A stretch of 64,000 bases of DNA, taken from contig NW_020289981.1 of the NCBI RefSeq assembly GCF_003144245.1, positions 654,831 to 718,830 on the forward strand. Direction: 5' to 3'. How positions within the stretch are numbered: the stretch's first letter is position 1; each line of letters begins with the position of its first letter. This document shows positions 43,717-54,870 of this stretch, one piece after another. This DNA is from Jaminaea rosea (taxonomy: Eukaryota > Basidiomycota > Exobasidiomycetes > Microstromatales). Made by a program: the position numbers and the translations under genes. The notes beneath the pieces were generated by a model. It had not been told where the DNA came from. It ran no database searches and saw only the letters and a list, made by a program, of their open reading frames with translations.

Positions 43717-44898
43717 ATGCCCGCCCTCACCACCACGCGCAAGCCCACGCTCACGCCCACGCCCACGCCCCTCTGCACGGACATGGCCGTCATCGGCTGC
43801 GGCGCCAGCGGTCTCGCCTACGTAGACGAGGCGCTCAGTCTGGGCGTCTCTGTCACTCTATCCGCGCACCCTCACCACCAGTCCAACTTGCACAAGATTC
43901 TCGACGACGGCGCCCTTGACGTCGTGCGCCACCGCGGTGACGACGCGCCGGTCAAGGCGACGTGGGCGGTGGGCAAGGCAGGCTTCCACATAGCGGATCT
44001 CGCACGCGCGCTGCGCTCCTCCGACTACGTGTACCTCGCCATGTCCGCGCAGGGAGACGCGCACTACAACGCGCACGAGGACATGATACGGTGCGTGATC
44101 GCGACGGGCGTCGACACGCGGAGCAAGGTGTTTGTGGCGGTGAACGGGCACGAGTTTGCGTGGAAGGCCGATCGGTGTGGGCTGGCGTACCGCGGCGTGG
44201 TGACGACGATTGCGTCCTCGTTCGCGTCTCGCATCGCGCGCGACGACACGCGCCTGACGCTGATCAGCAAGGGCAAGAAGGTGTGGATGCTGGGTGGGGT
44301 ACATCCGCGATGCGAGGACACGCGCAAGCTTGCAAACGCGCTGCAACGCCACGTCGGGGTGACGTACACCTTTACGACGCGCGTCGAGGCGCTCTTTGCT
44401 ACGACGAACCAGTGTCTGCACCTGCCCATTCTCTTCGCCAACGCATCGCGAGTGGACGCCAAGGAGTCGTTTCTGTTCTACGGCCAAGGGCTGACGCCGA
44501 GCGTGGCCAAGATGATCGAGGCGTACGACGCGGACCGCTTCGCGATCCTGCGCGCGCTGGGCTATTACGCCGGCATGTCGAGCAGGGAGACGCTCAATCG
44601 CTTCTACGGCTTTGCGTTTCCCGACCTCGTCTCGCTCGGCGTGGGGACGCCCGTGCATAACAAGACGGCGGGAGGCCCGCCCGAGAGGTATGTGAGCGAG
44701 GACGGGCGACAGGCGAGGCGTTGGTGCGTGATTGCGAGGGCGATTGGGGTGCGCGCGGACGTGGTGGGCGTGTATGCCACGCAGGCCGTCGTGACCACGG
44801 GTCGTGTGAACGCGGAGAGTGAGGAGCAGATTCTGCGCGACTTTGGGATCGAGGGGTGTGGGGAGGAGGAGGCGCGGGTGCGATTGCGCGGCGCCTGA
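43717..44898 (+). CDS. NAD(P)-binding opine/octopine dehydrogenase-like protein
   Basis: Single exon, 393 residues. After a Thr/Pro-rich leader a Rossmann core starts at about residue 23: MAVIGCGASGLAYVDEALSL carries GxGxxG/A, followed by GVSVTLSAH. The C-terminal domain has LHLPILFANASRVDAKESFL, FYGQGLTPSVAKMIEAYDAD and RFAILRALG. This resembles the octopine/nopaline dehydrogenase C-terminal domain, where a His in a LHxP-like helix and an Asp in the ExxDxxR helix are the catalytic pair. Such enzymes reductively join an amino acid and a 2-oxo acid. The actual substrates cannot be read from sequence. Other 2-oxo acid or ketopantoate-type reductases share the fold and are the main alternative. 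It is convergent with the membrane-protein gene, 92 bases apart. Confidence 0.75.
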   Translation: MPALTTTRKPTLTPTPTPLCTDMAVIGCGASGLAYVDEALSLGVSVTLSAHPHHQSNLHKILDDGALDVVRHRGDDAPVKATWAVGKAGFHIADLARALRSSDYVYLAMSAQGDAHYNAHEDMIRCVIATGVDTRSKVFVAVNGHEFAWKADRCGLAYRGVVTTIASSFASRIARDDTRLTLISKGKKVWMLGGVHPRCEDTRKLANALQRHVGVTYTFTTRVEALFATTNQCLHLPILFANASRVDAKESFLFYGQGLTPSVAKMIEAYDADRFAILRALGYYAGMSSRETLNRFYGFAFPDLVSLGVGTPVHNKTAGGPPERYVSEDGRQARRWCVIARAIGVRADVVGVYATQAVVTTGRVNAESEEQILRDFGIEGCGEEEARVRLRGA

Positions 44899-44990
44899 GC
44901 GCGGGGGGCGAGACGCAGGATGGATTGCGGGCTGCTCGGGCGCTACACACACGAATCTATAGACTTCTCTGCCTCTCGCCCCCGCCGCGC

Positions 44991-46427
44991 CTACTTCTCG
45001 CTGCCCCGCCCCCGCTTAACGCACCGCGTCACCAGCCTCGCGCCGGCCGTCACAGGCTGACCCAGTCGATGAACCACGGTCGCATACACGACGATGAGCG
45101 CGCACATCATCGCGGTGCGAAACGCGGTGTCTTGGAAGCTCGCCTCGCTCACCCACGTCGGCACAATGATGGCCACGTCCTGCAGCAGCACGTTGGCGGC
45201 GTTGGTGCCAAAGGTGCGCTCCGCCTGCGCTGCGCTCACGTGCGGGTTGAGCAGGTCCTCGACGCTGCGCTCGAGGTTGTGGAGTGTAAAGAGGACCGCG
45301 AAGGCAGCGATGGTCGGGTCGCGCCCGATGACCGAGAGGAATAGCGCTAGGAGCGGGAGAGTAATCAGCGTGAGAGCGCCCTTTTCCCACACGTACACGT
45401 TCGGCGTGTCGTCGCGTATGCCCGCCGCGAGGTTGAGGGCATCGCGCAACTGCCCGTACTCCTTGTCTACGAGCGTGCGCGCTTGTTTGGCCCCGTGCGA
45501 GGGGTGCGTGGCGTGGCGGACCGTGGCGAGGTGCGTGATGGCCGTCGCGACGTGCGCTTCGAATGTGCGCAACCGCAGGTGCGTGGTGTTGTTCAACTTG
45601 ACTTCGCCCTGCTCCACGCCGCGCGCATGCCGCTTGTACGCCGCAGCACGCGCCCAGCGTCTCCCGTTGATGAGGACCTTGGCCAGCGCGAAGCCCGGCG
45701 CCGCGACGCCGACCGCAGCGGCCGAAAACAGAATCTTATGACGAGCGAACGCACCCGGCATGAGCGTGCCCACCAAGACGGTGACCGTATTGAAGCTGCC
45801 ATACAGCGCCTTGTCCTCGCTGACCCGAAACGCGAGGTAGTCGGTCGTGAAAGGTCCGAGCACAACCGTCTTGGGTTCGGACAATACGCGCATTACGAGC
45901 GGTACCTCGCGCGTGATGAGGGCTCCCTTGCCGAGGCGGGTGAGCGCGAGGAGTGCAACGGTGATGCGGAAGATGGCGACGCACGCGAAGAGCGATCATC
46001 ATGCGGCGCGGCGTGCGAGGGGCATCGTAGGGCGGGGCAGGACGGCCGCAACGTCGTGGGCGAGGTGGACGCGGATGGCGTTGGGCAGCTTGAGGAGCGC
46101 GATGTCCTCGTGGAAGGACCTCGCGTGGGCGTGGAAATGCTGCAGCTCCAGCAGTGCACGCCGCTTGTCGTCGCCGAGGGCGAGCCAGCCGGGTGGTGAA
46201 GGGCCAGCCTTGTCGGGTTGGGCGGCAAGTCGCCGCGCATAGTCGATGTAGGCGAATTGCGTGCGGTCGTCGCCCGCCGCGAGGTCGTTCCATAGCGTCG
46301 TCTTGGCAATGACACGTCCGGCGCGGGTTGACTGGATCGCAGACTCGAGGCGGGAAGACGCGCAGAAGTAGGCGCGCAAGAAGGCGTTGAGCAGGAAGCG
46401 GTCAGGTGGGAGCGACGCGGGCGACAT
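44991..46427 (-). CDS. Unknown multi-pass membrane protein, frame split by two adjacent TGA codons
   Basis: Family not recognised. The first half (46427-45999, 142 residues) starts MSPASLPPDRFLLNAFLRAY and is soluble-looking and helical, ending LPRPTMPLARRAA. Two consecutive TGA codons (46001-45996) follow. The same frame then stays open to 44991 and begins at once with a membrane helix, LFACVAIFRITVALLALTRL. Further spans are KILFSAAAVGVAAPGFALA, LTLITLPLLALFLSVI, TIAAFAVLFTLHNL and TAMMCALIVVYATVV. The first ATG after the stops is at 45893, which would skip the first span. No consensus GT donor lies just before the stops, unlike the other introns here. It may be a recently broken gene, two genes, a readthrough site or a sequence error. 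Its convergent partner is the opine-dehydrogenase-like gene. Confidence 0.55.
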
Positions 46428-47440
46428 GATGGGGTGGTGGTGGTGATGGAGTAAACAGGAGAGTCCGCCGTCCAGACCACGCCGAGAAGCCATTGCGGCG
46501 GGAGGATGGAGGTCTTGCCGGCCATGAACGTGCCTGAATGACTGCGCGGCGAGGGGCGTCTTCGCAGCAACATCTCGTCAGCACGGCGGTCGCCATTCCT
46601 TCCTGCACTCACCACGCGGCGCGCAACCGCAGTAGCAAGCCATGTCGCGGAAGAGTAGGTGTTGATGCGGCAGGGCGCAAGGATGGCGGGCGAGAGGGGG
46701 AGTATTGGCGGCTCTCAAGCACGCGCCCGTAGCTACAGCCAGCCGATTGATTTTGCGCCAAAGTAAGCGTCCTGCTCGGAGACCCTTGGGGTACCCTTTG
46801 CTCTCTGAATACGATAGCGACTTGAAAATTGGATAGGGGGATTGCGGAGCCTCGGCGGCTGTAGCGGACGGGAGGGGTGAGGCGCGCCGAGAATGGAAGC
46901 AGGAGCCACCTACATCGCGACGGCGTCCACGTCGACATCGCGCGCGGCCGATCGGGGGCCTGCCATCCCACCCGACAGGACGAGGCGAGGCGAGGAGGAC
47001 ATGCGCTTTGGAGGTGACTCGCTGCGAGAGGAGGGATGTGGACGGGAAAGGTGTCGCGGTTATACGGAGGCGTGCCCTGGCGGAGGGTTGGAGAGCGATG
47101 TCGAGTCATGAGTCTTGATCGATGAGCTCGCGACACACCGTCGATGCAAGCGACCAGGGCTCGAGCGAGCTATTGAGAAGAGGAGGCCAGTGAGTGGGCT
47201 AGGGGCAAGCGACGATGAGGCTCTTGACGCACACAGCGAGCGACTCGAGTGCATGCTGCTGGCATGGACACGTACCCCAACCAACACTCGAACGCTCGAT
47301 CCGCTTCGCTTTCGATCCGTAACGAGAGTGACGGAACCTGAGTAGTGATGGTCTGGGAGAGGGCGCGACGGCTGGCGTCGCGTCACGTGCCGGCCAACGG
47401 CTGCCAACGGGGCCTGGCAAAATTTCCGGCTTATCACAAC
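46428..47440. other. Intergenic stretch upstream of the membrane-protein gene and tRNA-Ser
   Basis: About 1 kb with no supported gene. It should contain the promoter of the minus-strand membrane-protein gene. No repeat of note. Confidence 0.45.
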
Positions 47441-47556
47441 GACAGTTTGGCCGAGTGGTTAAGGCGCATCCCTGCTATTTATCTAGAAATAGCATTATGC
47501 TTACGTAATCGAGGATGTTGTGGATCACAGCGCAGGTTCGAGTCCTGCAACTGTCG
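47441..47556 (+). tRNA. tRNA-Ser (GCT) with a 34-base intron
   Basis: Acceptor stem GACAGTT pairs with AACTGTC, with discriminator G at 47556. The anticodon stem CATCC/GGATG encloses loop CTGCTA + A with anticodon GCT at 47474-47476. A 34-base intron (47478-47511) lies one base 3' of the anticodon. A long variable arm with a TGTG/CACA stem marks a class II tRNA, as expected for serine. The T arm is GCAGG-TTCGAGT-CCTGC. Box A (TGGCCGAGTGG) is intact. Confidence 0.93.
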
Positions 47557-47563
47557 AAAAAAA

Positions 47564-47581
47564 TTTTTGGGCCTTTTTTTT
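47564..47581 (+). terminator. Pol III T-run terminators of tRNA-Ser
   Basis: A T5 run at 47,564-47,568 is followed by a stronger T8 run at 47,574-47,581. The two together should terminate RNA polymerase III. Confidence 0.8.
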
Positions 47582-49287
47582 CGACCTTGCTCCGATCAGA
47601 TCTTTCTCATTTTTGTTGTGGTGATGCTCTTGGACAGGAACTTTCGTTTGACGCAAGAATCAGCTCGATCGGAGCTCTGCTCGCGGCGTGACACGCGATG
47701 GCGCGAGGGGCGTTTTGGCCGGCGAAGCGCGCCGCAGCCCGCGTATCCGTTCGGGCGGGAGTTGCTCGCGCGGGGCGCGACGGGGATGGGTGGTCGGCGA
47801 AGTCAGAATACACTCACGGACACGCCGTCACCACACATCGCAACGATATACAGACTTCTGATGAGACACAACCGTCGAGAATCGCCCGGCTAGCGCGATG
47901 ATGGGCCGGACGCGGCCTTCTGCCTGGCTGCGCGCCTGGGAGGCATCCAAGCTCGAGCTCATCCCCCCGGCCTTGCCTCGCTTTGGCTTGCCTTGCCTGC
48001 CTCGCCGCACGACACAACGTAGGGTCGGTAGGTGGCCCGAGCGGCATACAGCTCGACGACGTCAGTCCGTGAAGCAAAACGAAGGTGCCTTTCCTGCTCT
48101 CGGTCTGTTGCACGCCGAATTTGACAGTCTGGCCTGCTCTCGCCCCTCTTCCCTCCCCCTGCTCTGCTCCGGAGTCCCTTTGCCAGATAGCTCCGGCTGG
48201 AGTCAACATTCAACGTGAGTGATGGCGAGCTTCCGTCGACTGGCGGTGCAGTGCCTGCGCGCCGACCTGGCGTGGTGCGGTCAGGATGTGGATGGACGAG
48301 GTGGATGCATGCGCGCCGTCGATCCCGATGATGGTGGCGAGGGGCGCTGACGCGTGACGCACGAGCATGAATGCGCGTCGATGCGATGCCAGCTACATCG
48401 TGCCAGGGCGCTCTATGGGCCAATCGACTGCGACATCGAGATGGTGGTGAGGAGGGGCGAGCGAGGGAGGACGTCGGCCTGCATAGTCAGCCGGAAGGAC
48501 CGGCGTACGGCGAGGACGAGAACATCTTCCTCCGCGCGGAATCAGTGTCACGTGGCCTGGTCCGTGCGTGGACCCCCGCATCCGCACGTCCCCGTGGGTG
48601 CCTGCCGTGCAATCTCACTTCGTTTCGTTCCTGACCAAAGCATCCTAACTCCGCGTCGCATCAACGACACAACGAGTCATCCAATTACTCATCCGCCCGC
48701 CGCTGAGCTGAGTGATTAGCCAGGCATCACGGCAGAGGCACGGCGGAGCAGAGACTCGCCGCGAGCCAGCCAGCCAGCCAGCGACGTCGACGTCGAGCGA
48801 GCCTCTTGACCAGAGGGCGAGCTTGGTTGATCGTTTCTCTCTTCCCTCCCTCTCCATTCAATCTCCCCTTCCGCAGCATCTCATCCCGCTCAACATCTGC
48901 TCAACTGTCATCAGCCTTATTCCCTTATTCCTGGCTCGTCATCACCCACCTCGTCTGCTCAGCAGCACGCTCGACATCGCTTGCTCAGCACCAGGGCGCC
49001 GGGTGGGTGATGAGCGGGCGTGTGGCTCTCCTCGCCTACTCTCCTCAATCCCTCGCCTCGTTGCATCCTCTCTATCAGCTCCGTAAGTACGTTGCGTTGC
49101 TCAGACCTGTAGCTAGCTACTTGATGACCTTGCATTTATCCTCCCCTTCGTCGTAGGCTCCCACTTCCCTGAGCCTCTTCGTCATCTCCATTGAGATTCA
49201 TCCCTTGCTGAGCATCGTCGAGTCAAGGCAATCCACCCTGGCGTGCCATCGCAATCGTCGCGCACGCCAGCACTCAGCATCGAGAGG
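47582..49287. other. Stretch without a supported gene
   Basis: About 1.7 kb. Open frames are short, with no domain. The CT-rich part from 48,830 could be leader or promoter of a transcript running right. Confidence 0.4.
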
Positions 49288-49730
49288 ATGAACGGCCTCA
49301 AGTCGCGAGCTCGCTCCCACCCCATCCCTCCAAGGTGAGTCAGAGTTGCGCACACCAACGGCCGCACCAGCACCCACGCTAGGCTGAGGCTGACTTGGCT
49401 TCTCTACTCCCTCCTCGCTCGCAGGCCTCGTCATCATCCATTGCGACCTCACCACCCTGGCTGGCACGACGAGATGGAGAGCAAGCCAAGCCAAGGCTCT
49501 CTCACCAGGCATTGTGCCCCCTACCTCAGCACCACGGAGATGAGGATCGATTCTCTCGACTCTCACTACCAAGTGAGTGGATGCAACGAGCCATTACATC
49601 CGTCGACCATCAGGGCTTGACTTCGACTGACCTTGCCTCGCCCTTGCTCTCTCCCTGGCAGGTCCGCTCCTCCTTGTGTTCGCTACCACTACCATGTGGG
49701 TCGCGGGAGGCATCAGGCTGTACTTGGTGA
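49288..49730 (+). CDS. Possible small spliced gene, hypothetical
   Basis: Three exons (49288-49334, 49425-49572, 49662-49730) joined by two introns with GTGAGT donors and CAG acceptors give 87 residues in frame, starting MNGLKSRARSHPIPPR and ending REASGCTW. A third consensus intron (donor GTGAGC at about 49,742, acceptor CTCGCAG near 49,815) follows the stop, so the transcript may be longer and partly non-coding. The protein is low in hydrophobic residues and matches nothing I know. The splice-site pattern is the main evidence. A spliced non-coding RNA, or the worn 5' part of the family relic at 50.4 kb, are equally possible. Confidence 0.3.
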
Positions 49731-50399
49731 ATGAGCGCAACCGTGAGCACGCAAAGCCTACGCAGTTGGTGACCATTTCCTCATTTGTGTTCTCACACCT
49801 TTCCGCGCTCGCAGGCTCCTTCTGGGTCGCGCGCGCGCACGCACACACGCACGCACGCACGCACCCGTCCACCCTCTTCAACTTCTCTACGGCTCGCTTC
49901 CTCTGGCGTCGCCGCTGGCATGGCCTCCTCTCCTCGGGGCAGAGCCTGCTCAATCCACGAGTAGTGAACCAACGATGGCATCCTCTCCCGGAGCAACTTC
50001 TGCGCCTTCAACGCACCGCACACCGCGCACCGGGGCCAGATGGCTTCGACTCGACTCGGCCTCACTCGTCACCAGAACAAGCCAGGGCAGAAGATCACCC
50101 TTGCCCACCCTCGCTCTGGAAGTGCGCGTGTCAAGCGCTGAGGTCAAGTTGAGCTTCCTCTACGGAGGCAAGGGCGATTCAGCAAGCGCCTCCACTCTCC
50201 GACCACCAAGCTTCGGCTGAGAAGGAAGAACACTAACGCTTCCACCTCGACTGAGCCCGCCCGCCCTCCTCCTCGCCTATCGACACCAACCTACCGCACG
50301 ACTTCGGGCGCTCATCCTGCCCTTATGTTGTCCAACACCAACCTCGCCTAGGACAACCTCGCCTACGTAGTCAGCTTCGCAGCACTCGCCTCAATCACC
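49731..50399. other. Stretch between the small candidate gene and the family relic
   Basis: About 670 bases. An (ACGC)n tetranucleotide run lies at about 49,838-49,865. The later part, rich in CTCGCC and ACCACC codon-like units, may be the decayed leader of the relic that follows. Confidence 0.4.
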
Positions 50400-50760
50400 A
50401 CGCTCACCTCGACCAACACCACTGACGAGCCGAGCACTCCTGCTCTTCCTCCCGTCATCACCGAGAACGTCGAGCCCACCCCCGAAGCCGCCCCTGCCTG
50501 TGCGGCCGAGAGCTCGCCGCTCCAAATCCCTGTCCCGCCGAAGATCCCCTTTGCCCTTCCCTACTACACCTCATACGCAGCAAACGCAGTCCCAGCTGAA
50601 ATCACGCTAGCCCCCAGAGTGGAGCCCCACTTCTGCCCGGGCTTTACCAGCTCGCGGTCAGCGTCTGGAGGAAGTACCTCGCCAAGTACAGCGTGACGGT
50701 GGACTACGTCACGAGTGGTGACCTCTGCCTTGTCGTGCTGGATGGGCAAATCCGACGGTG
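50400..50760 (+). pseudogene. Decayed first-exon copy of the HNH-like family gene
   Basis: Translated pieces match the first exon of the gene at 55,609-58,307. NTTDEPSTPALPPVITENVE here aligns with NTTNEPSTSALPPVVADITE there. Further on, a Tyr-Tyr-x-S-x-A-x-NA-x-PA-x-I pattern is shared, and LCLVVLDGQIRR aligns with LPLVMLDGQIWW. The two ends lie in different frames, so at least one indel separates them, and in-frame stops lie upstream. At the 3' end the bases after the DGQI codons read GGTGATGG where the intact gene has a GGTGAGTT splice donor. The copy therefore came from genomic DNA rather than a spliced transcript. No second exon was found beyond it. Confidence 0.7.
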
Positions 50761-50788
50761 ATGGCTCAGATTGTGAGCGTGCACTGAC

Positions 50789-50862
50789 CTTAAGGCGTGT
50801 CCCTGCGATTGCGTAGTTAAGGATGTACGAATCTGCGCGCAGGTTCCAATCATGCAGCTGTA
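50789..50862 (+). pseudogene. Decayed tRNA-Ser(GCT)-like relic
   Basis: TTAAGGCGTGTCCCTGC, then AAGGATGTACGAATCTGCG, then GCAGGTTCCAATCATGCAG follow the order of the D-arm end, anticodon arm, variable arm, T arm and acceptor of the tRNA-Ser gene at 47,441. The 5' acceptor and box A are lost and the anticodon is no longer clear. A short remnant between anticodon and GGATG suggests it derives from the intron-containing gene. It begins about 30 bases after the family relic. Confidence 0.6.
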
Positions 50863-53339
50863 CCATCGCAATTGAATGATGTCTTTGCATCGTAGACGTG
50901 AAGGCCCTTCGATCAGCGCTTGCTATAGCATCAGCCTGCGCGGTATGCCCTGAAAGAGATGGCTGCCCATCGAGATTTGCTGTAGGCGCCTTCACCCCGT
51001 CCAGCGGCCGGCCGTAAACCAATGCAGCCTATGCCGAGCAGAGGGAGAGCAAACTATCAGACGTGAAGTGCGAGAGCATGGGATCGTAGTTCTTCTGGTT
51101 CTATGCGGCTGAGCAGCACAGCGAGTGATCTTCTACGATATCGTCCGCAGCCCACACGCTCGACTCCGAGGTCGACACCCTTCTGTCTCACACCGCTTCT
51201 TGCACCGCCTCCCACTTGTGCTGCGCTTCCTTTGCCTCGCTTTTGATTCTTCTGCTGTCTTGGTACATTTTTGCTGCCACACTGACGTCTTTGAGTCTGA
51301 TGACAAGTCGAAAATCCTGCCTCCTTCCGAATTCGTCTTTCTTCTTACTCCCGCTCTGGCAGCGCCGTCTGCAAGGCATCCGCGGCATCGTGTTGCGGCG
51401 CTGCGGAAGCAGCCTGGACTTGCGGCTGCCGTGATTTCCATTCATGCATGCTTATTGCCCGATACCGCAGACTTTGACGCATAAGAGCGATCGGATGTTG
51501 AGCACAAAAATTGCCATCTTCATTAGAAGGAGTTTGTACAGCGATGGCGGCTGTAAGCACTCAAGAATGGCGCAATGAAGATACTTCCGCCCTTGAGAGG
51601 GTTGCGACGTGCGGCTTCCCGGCACCTGCCGCGCCACTTCTTAGCTTATCACTCGTCGAGAAGCGCGCCTCACACCGCGTGGAGCCATGATTGCAGACTG
51701 CTGTCTTCTTCTCGCCCCGCCTTGTCACCCTCGCCGCCATGCGGTGCGACACACGAAGAGTGAAAAGGGGCCGGCAGCGGTGTGAAGCTGTCCTTTCAGC
51801 TCCTATTATTCCAGGCCAAGCCGCAAATCATTCTTCCACGCGGCGGCCCGGTCAAGGACGCAGCAGCCGCAGCCGGCTGCATGAGGCTCGGCTTCTCCTC
51901 TTCACCACTCAGAAGGTAGCATATCAATTTGTCGTCCCAAACGCCTGCGCTAACTTGCCGACGTCTTCGATGCTCCCGGATGGCTTCGCCTTTCGGTCGC
52001 AGCTGTTCAAAGTGATGACGCCCACAAGACGGCGAGCTCCCGGGCAATGCTGGCACAAGAAGGGTGCGACCATTCGAGCGATTTTGATCATCGTCTACTT
52101 CTTGCCTTGTCTGCTTTGCCTCTCTCGTTCGTTTGCGTTGCCTTCTTGTTGTTCTCCCTGCGTTTTCGGAGTCCCATTGTCCTCTACGCCTGATCCCCTT
52201 CTGCCGTCTCTGTGACTGATACGACCTTCTCTCTCTCCCCTCCCGATGCAGGTTCCTTGCGAGGCACTAGGCTACACAATCATCAATTGGGGTGCTTCAT
52301 TTGACTGTCGAACTTTCTGCATTCGCTCATTCATCGAACTGGCTCGCTATGGTAGCTGCGAGATGGTGTTGGCAACGCAACGTGTGCCCAACATCATCAC
52401 CTTTCAAGTGAGAAAGGGTCATACTGTACCAGGCGATCGTGAAGGGCCACATGCATTTCTCTCTTCGCACCTCACCCGGTGCTTCTTCGAGATTCCTCTT
52501 GCCGCAGACGATGCGGATCGGGCAAGATAGTGTAGGCTGATGAATGAACAAGGCGGTCAAGACCATAGCTGGGTTCACTCCAGTCGACAAGGGAGGACGC
52601 GCTTCGAGAAGAGTTGCACAAAGTGAAGGGGTATCGCATTGGAGATGTTCTTATCGTCTTCGTTCCAGAGGTATCGCAGTGAGGTTGCTTTGGATATCTT
52701 TGCCGTACTCGCCGTTCCCGTCGTATCCACCGTACCCACCGTACCCGTCAATCCCACCAACTTCTTCGCTCTTGCCTTCCCGCCTCTGCTTGTTATCCGA
52801 GGACGTTGAGTCCTTGCGCTGATCTGCATTCTCGATCTTCCCGCTCCTACCAGCTGCAACGCCAGCCTATGGTACCTGTCGCCATCTTTCTCCTCGTATC
52901 TCTGCCCCGACCCTGCCTCCTCGATCGAACAGCGACCACCTCTGAGCTCGCTCCGCCGCATTTGCGTGTTGAGTGGGCCGATGACTTTGCGAGCCACTCT
53001 GCCGACTTGGCGGCTATTGCGGTGCTGAGCTCTTTGGTGTCGATGATGATCTTCTTGAGCTGGGGATGGAAGCGCCGAAACTGGTCAGGACGAGGTAGCG
53101 GTTGACGGTTGGTGATGTCAACGGCGGATGAGGAGGTAGAAGACGCCCTGCGTGTCGAGGTGATCTCGTCGAGACTGGAAGAGCCGACCTCGCCTGGTGA
53201 GGAGGAGACGTTGCGGGGTCTCGCATCGATGACACTGGTGAAACAAGTGGCTTGATCTTTGCCTGTCCATCGAAGCGGTGAGATGCGAGCAGGACGAGTG
53301 ATGGCGCTTCTTGTGTACTCGAGCTCATCTACTTTGATA

Positions 53340-53490
53340 GTCCATGCTTGTGCGTGGTGCTTGTAGTGGCAGAGAGTTCACCTTGTAGGGTGCGGCGCTT
53401 TGCGTCCAATGTAGAAGTCGATGCTTGTGCGTGGGGCTCGTAGTGGCAGAGAGTTCCCCTTGTAGAGCGCGGCGCTTTGCGTCCAACGTT
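53340..53490. repeat. 77-base tandem duplication
   Basis: Two diverged units start with ATGCTTGTGCGTGG at 53,344 and 53,421. Each contains GTAGTGGCAGAGAGTTC and ends near GGCGCTTTGCGTCCAA. They differ at roughly one base in ten. Confidence 0.85.
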
Positions 53491-54870
53491 GGGCAAGCTC
53501 GATGTGAGTGCGGTGTGAATCGCCCATCAGGGCACGAGGCACACTGAGTTGGGAAGGGATGAGGAAGGGCGCTCATGGGCAGGAGAGAGGTGCGGCTGAT
53601 GGAGTGGAGCGAGTATTGGTCGAAACCAAGAAGGAGGGAATCAAGGCATTCGCTCCTCTTCCACGCTTGTTGCTTCCCGCTCTCGTATAGGCTGTTGATT
53701 AGCATGACTCGAGTAGCGCTGCAATGCGCTCCCCTCGGGCTGCCTGCTGGCGTCGTGAAGCGCTTGGGAGCTCGAGATGGACTGAAATGACGAACAAGTA
53801 GCTCGCTCTCGACAACGGCGGCGCGAGTCGTTGCTGGTGGTCAGGCCGTGGGTGTAGCGGTGAGGGGGGAAATAGTGATGGAGCGGATGGAGAAGAGCGG
53901 CGGGGCAAACGAGTCCAGAGCGAGCCGCTGGATGTCGTTGCGTAGTTCTCCCGCAGGTGATTGCTCTGACGGCAAGTAATGGTGTGCCTAACTGTGCTGC
54001 CGCCCTTCATCATCGAGCTCGAGTTGATGCATCGCCGAATGGCAGCGTGTGTGCGTATGTCCTGAATCAATCATCATCCCATACCCGGCTTGTGCTGCAT
54101 CGTTGGAGCGAGTGGTTCATGGTTCGAGCTTTGAGAGGTGGGCTGGCGGTGATCGTTGTGGGCGTGAGGGGAGGCTGGGCTACTACCATGCCATCGAGTC
54201 GAGATCAGCTGTGCGAGTGAGTGCATGATCTGACCAGAGTGTGCACCCTCGGCTTTGCTTGGACATCGCTGAGCTGGATCCGGGCCATCGACCATGTCTG
54301 CCGATATTGCGGTCTGAGTTGGGGTTCGGTACCATGGACCTCATGACAGGGGGGGTGACGAGGCATTCTGGACAGGGCAAGGTGCTGGATGGAGCAGCGG
54401 TCCTCGCCATGCCAGCACAGCTGCTAGACTTGTGGGTCGAGTGGGCCGAGTGCAGGTAGAAGATGGAGAAGGTAGAGTTGGGAGGGTAATCGAGGATCAT
54501 TGCGACCTCAAGCACCGGCCGAGAAGCAAGCGGACATGAGGTTGAGTGGGTTGTTGGATCCATTGTGGGGTGTTGGATCCGTTGTGGGGTCGAACGAGGG
54601 AGTCGCAGCCCAATGAGCCGTTGATTGCAACTTGATTGCGAGGCTCGAGAGATGCCAGGCGAGAGGTGGCCTGGATGCAAGCTTCGGTAGTCCCGTGGAG
54701 ACTGTATGCTCTCGTCTCGGCGTTGAGAATGCTGGACCTGAACCTCGCATATGCCGCTAGTGAAGACGTAGAACGTAAGGACGTAAGGAGTCGAGGAGTC
54801 GATGTGGTCGAAGGGACCAATTGGAAGTAGGGTATGGGGAGAAATGCCGAAGGTGGCGAAAAGAGGTCAA

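Noticed and set aside
51691-52215. Plus-strand frame with a hydrophobic C-terminal stretch
   Set aside because: The hydrophobic run comes from a CT-rich tract; there is no start context, domain or splicing support.
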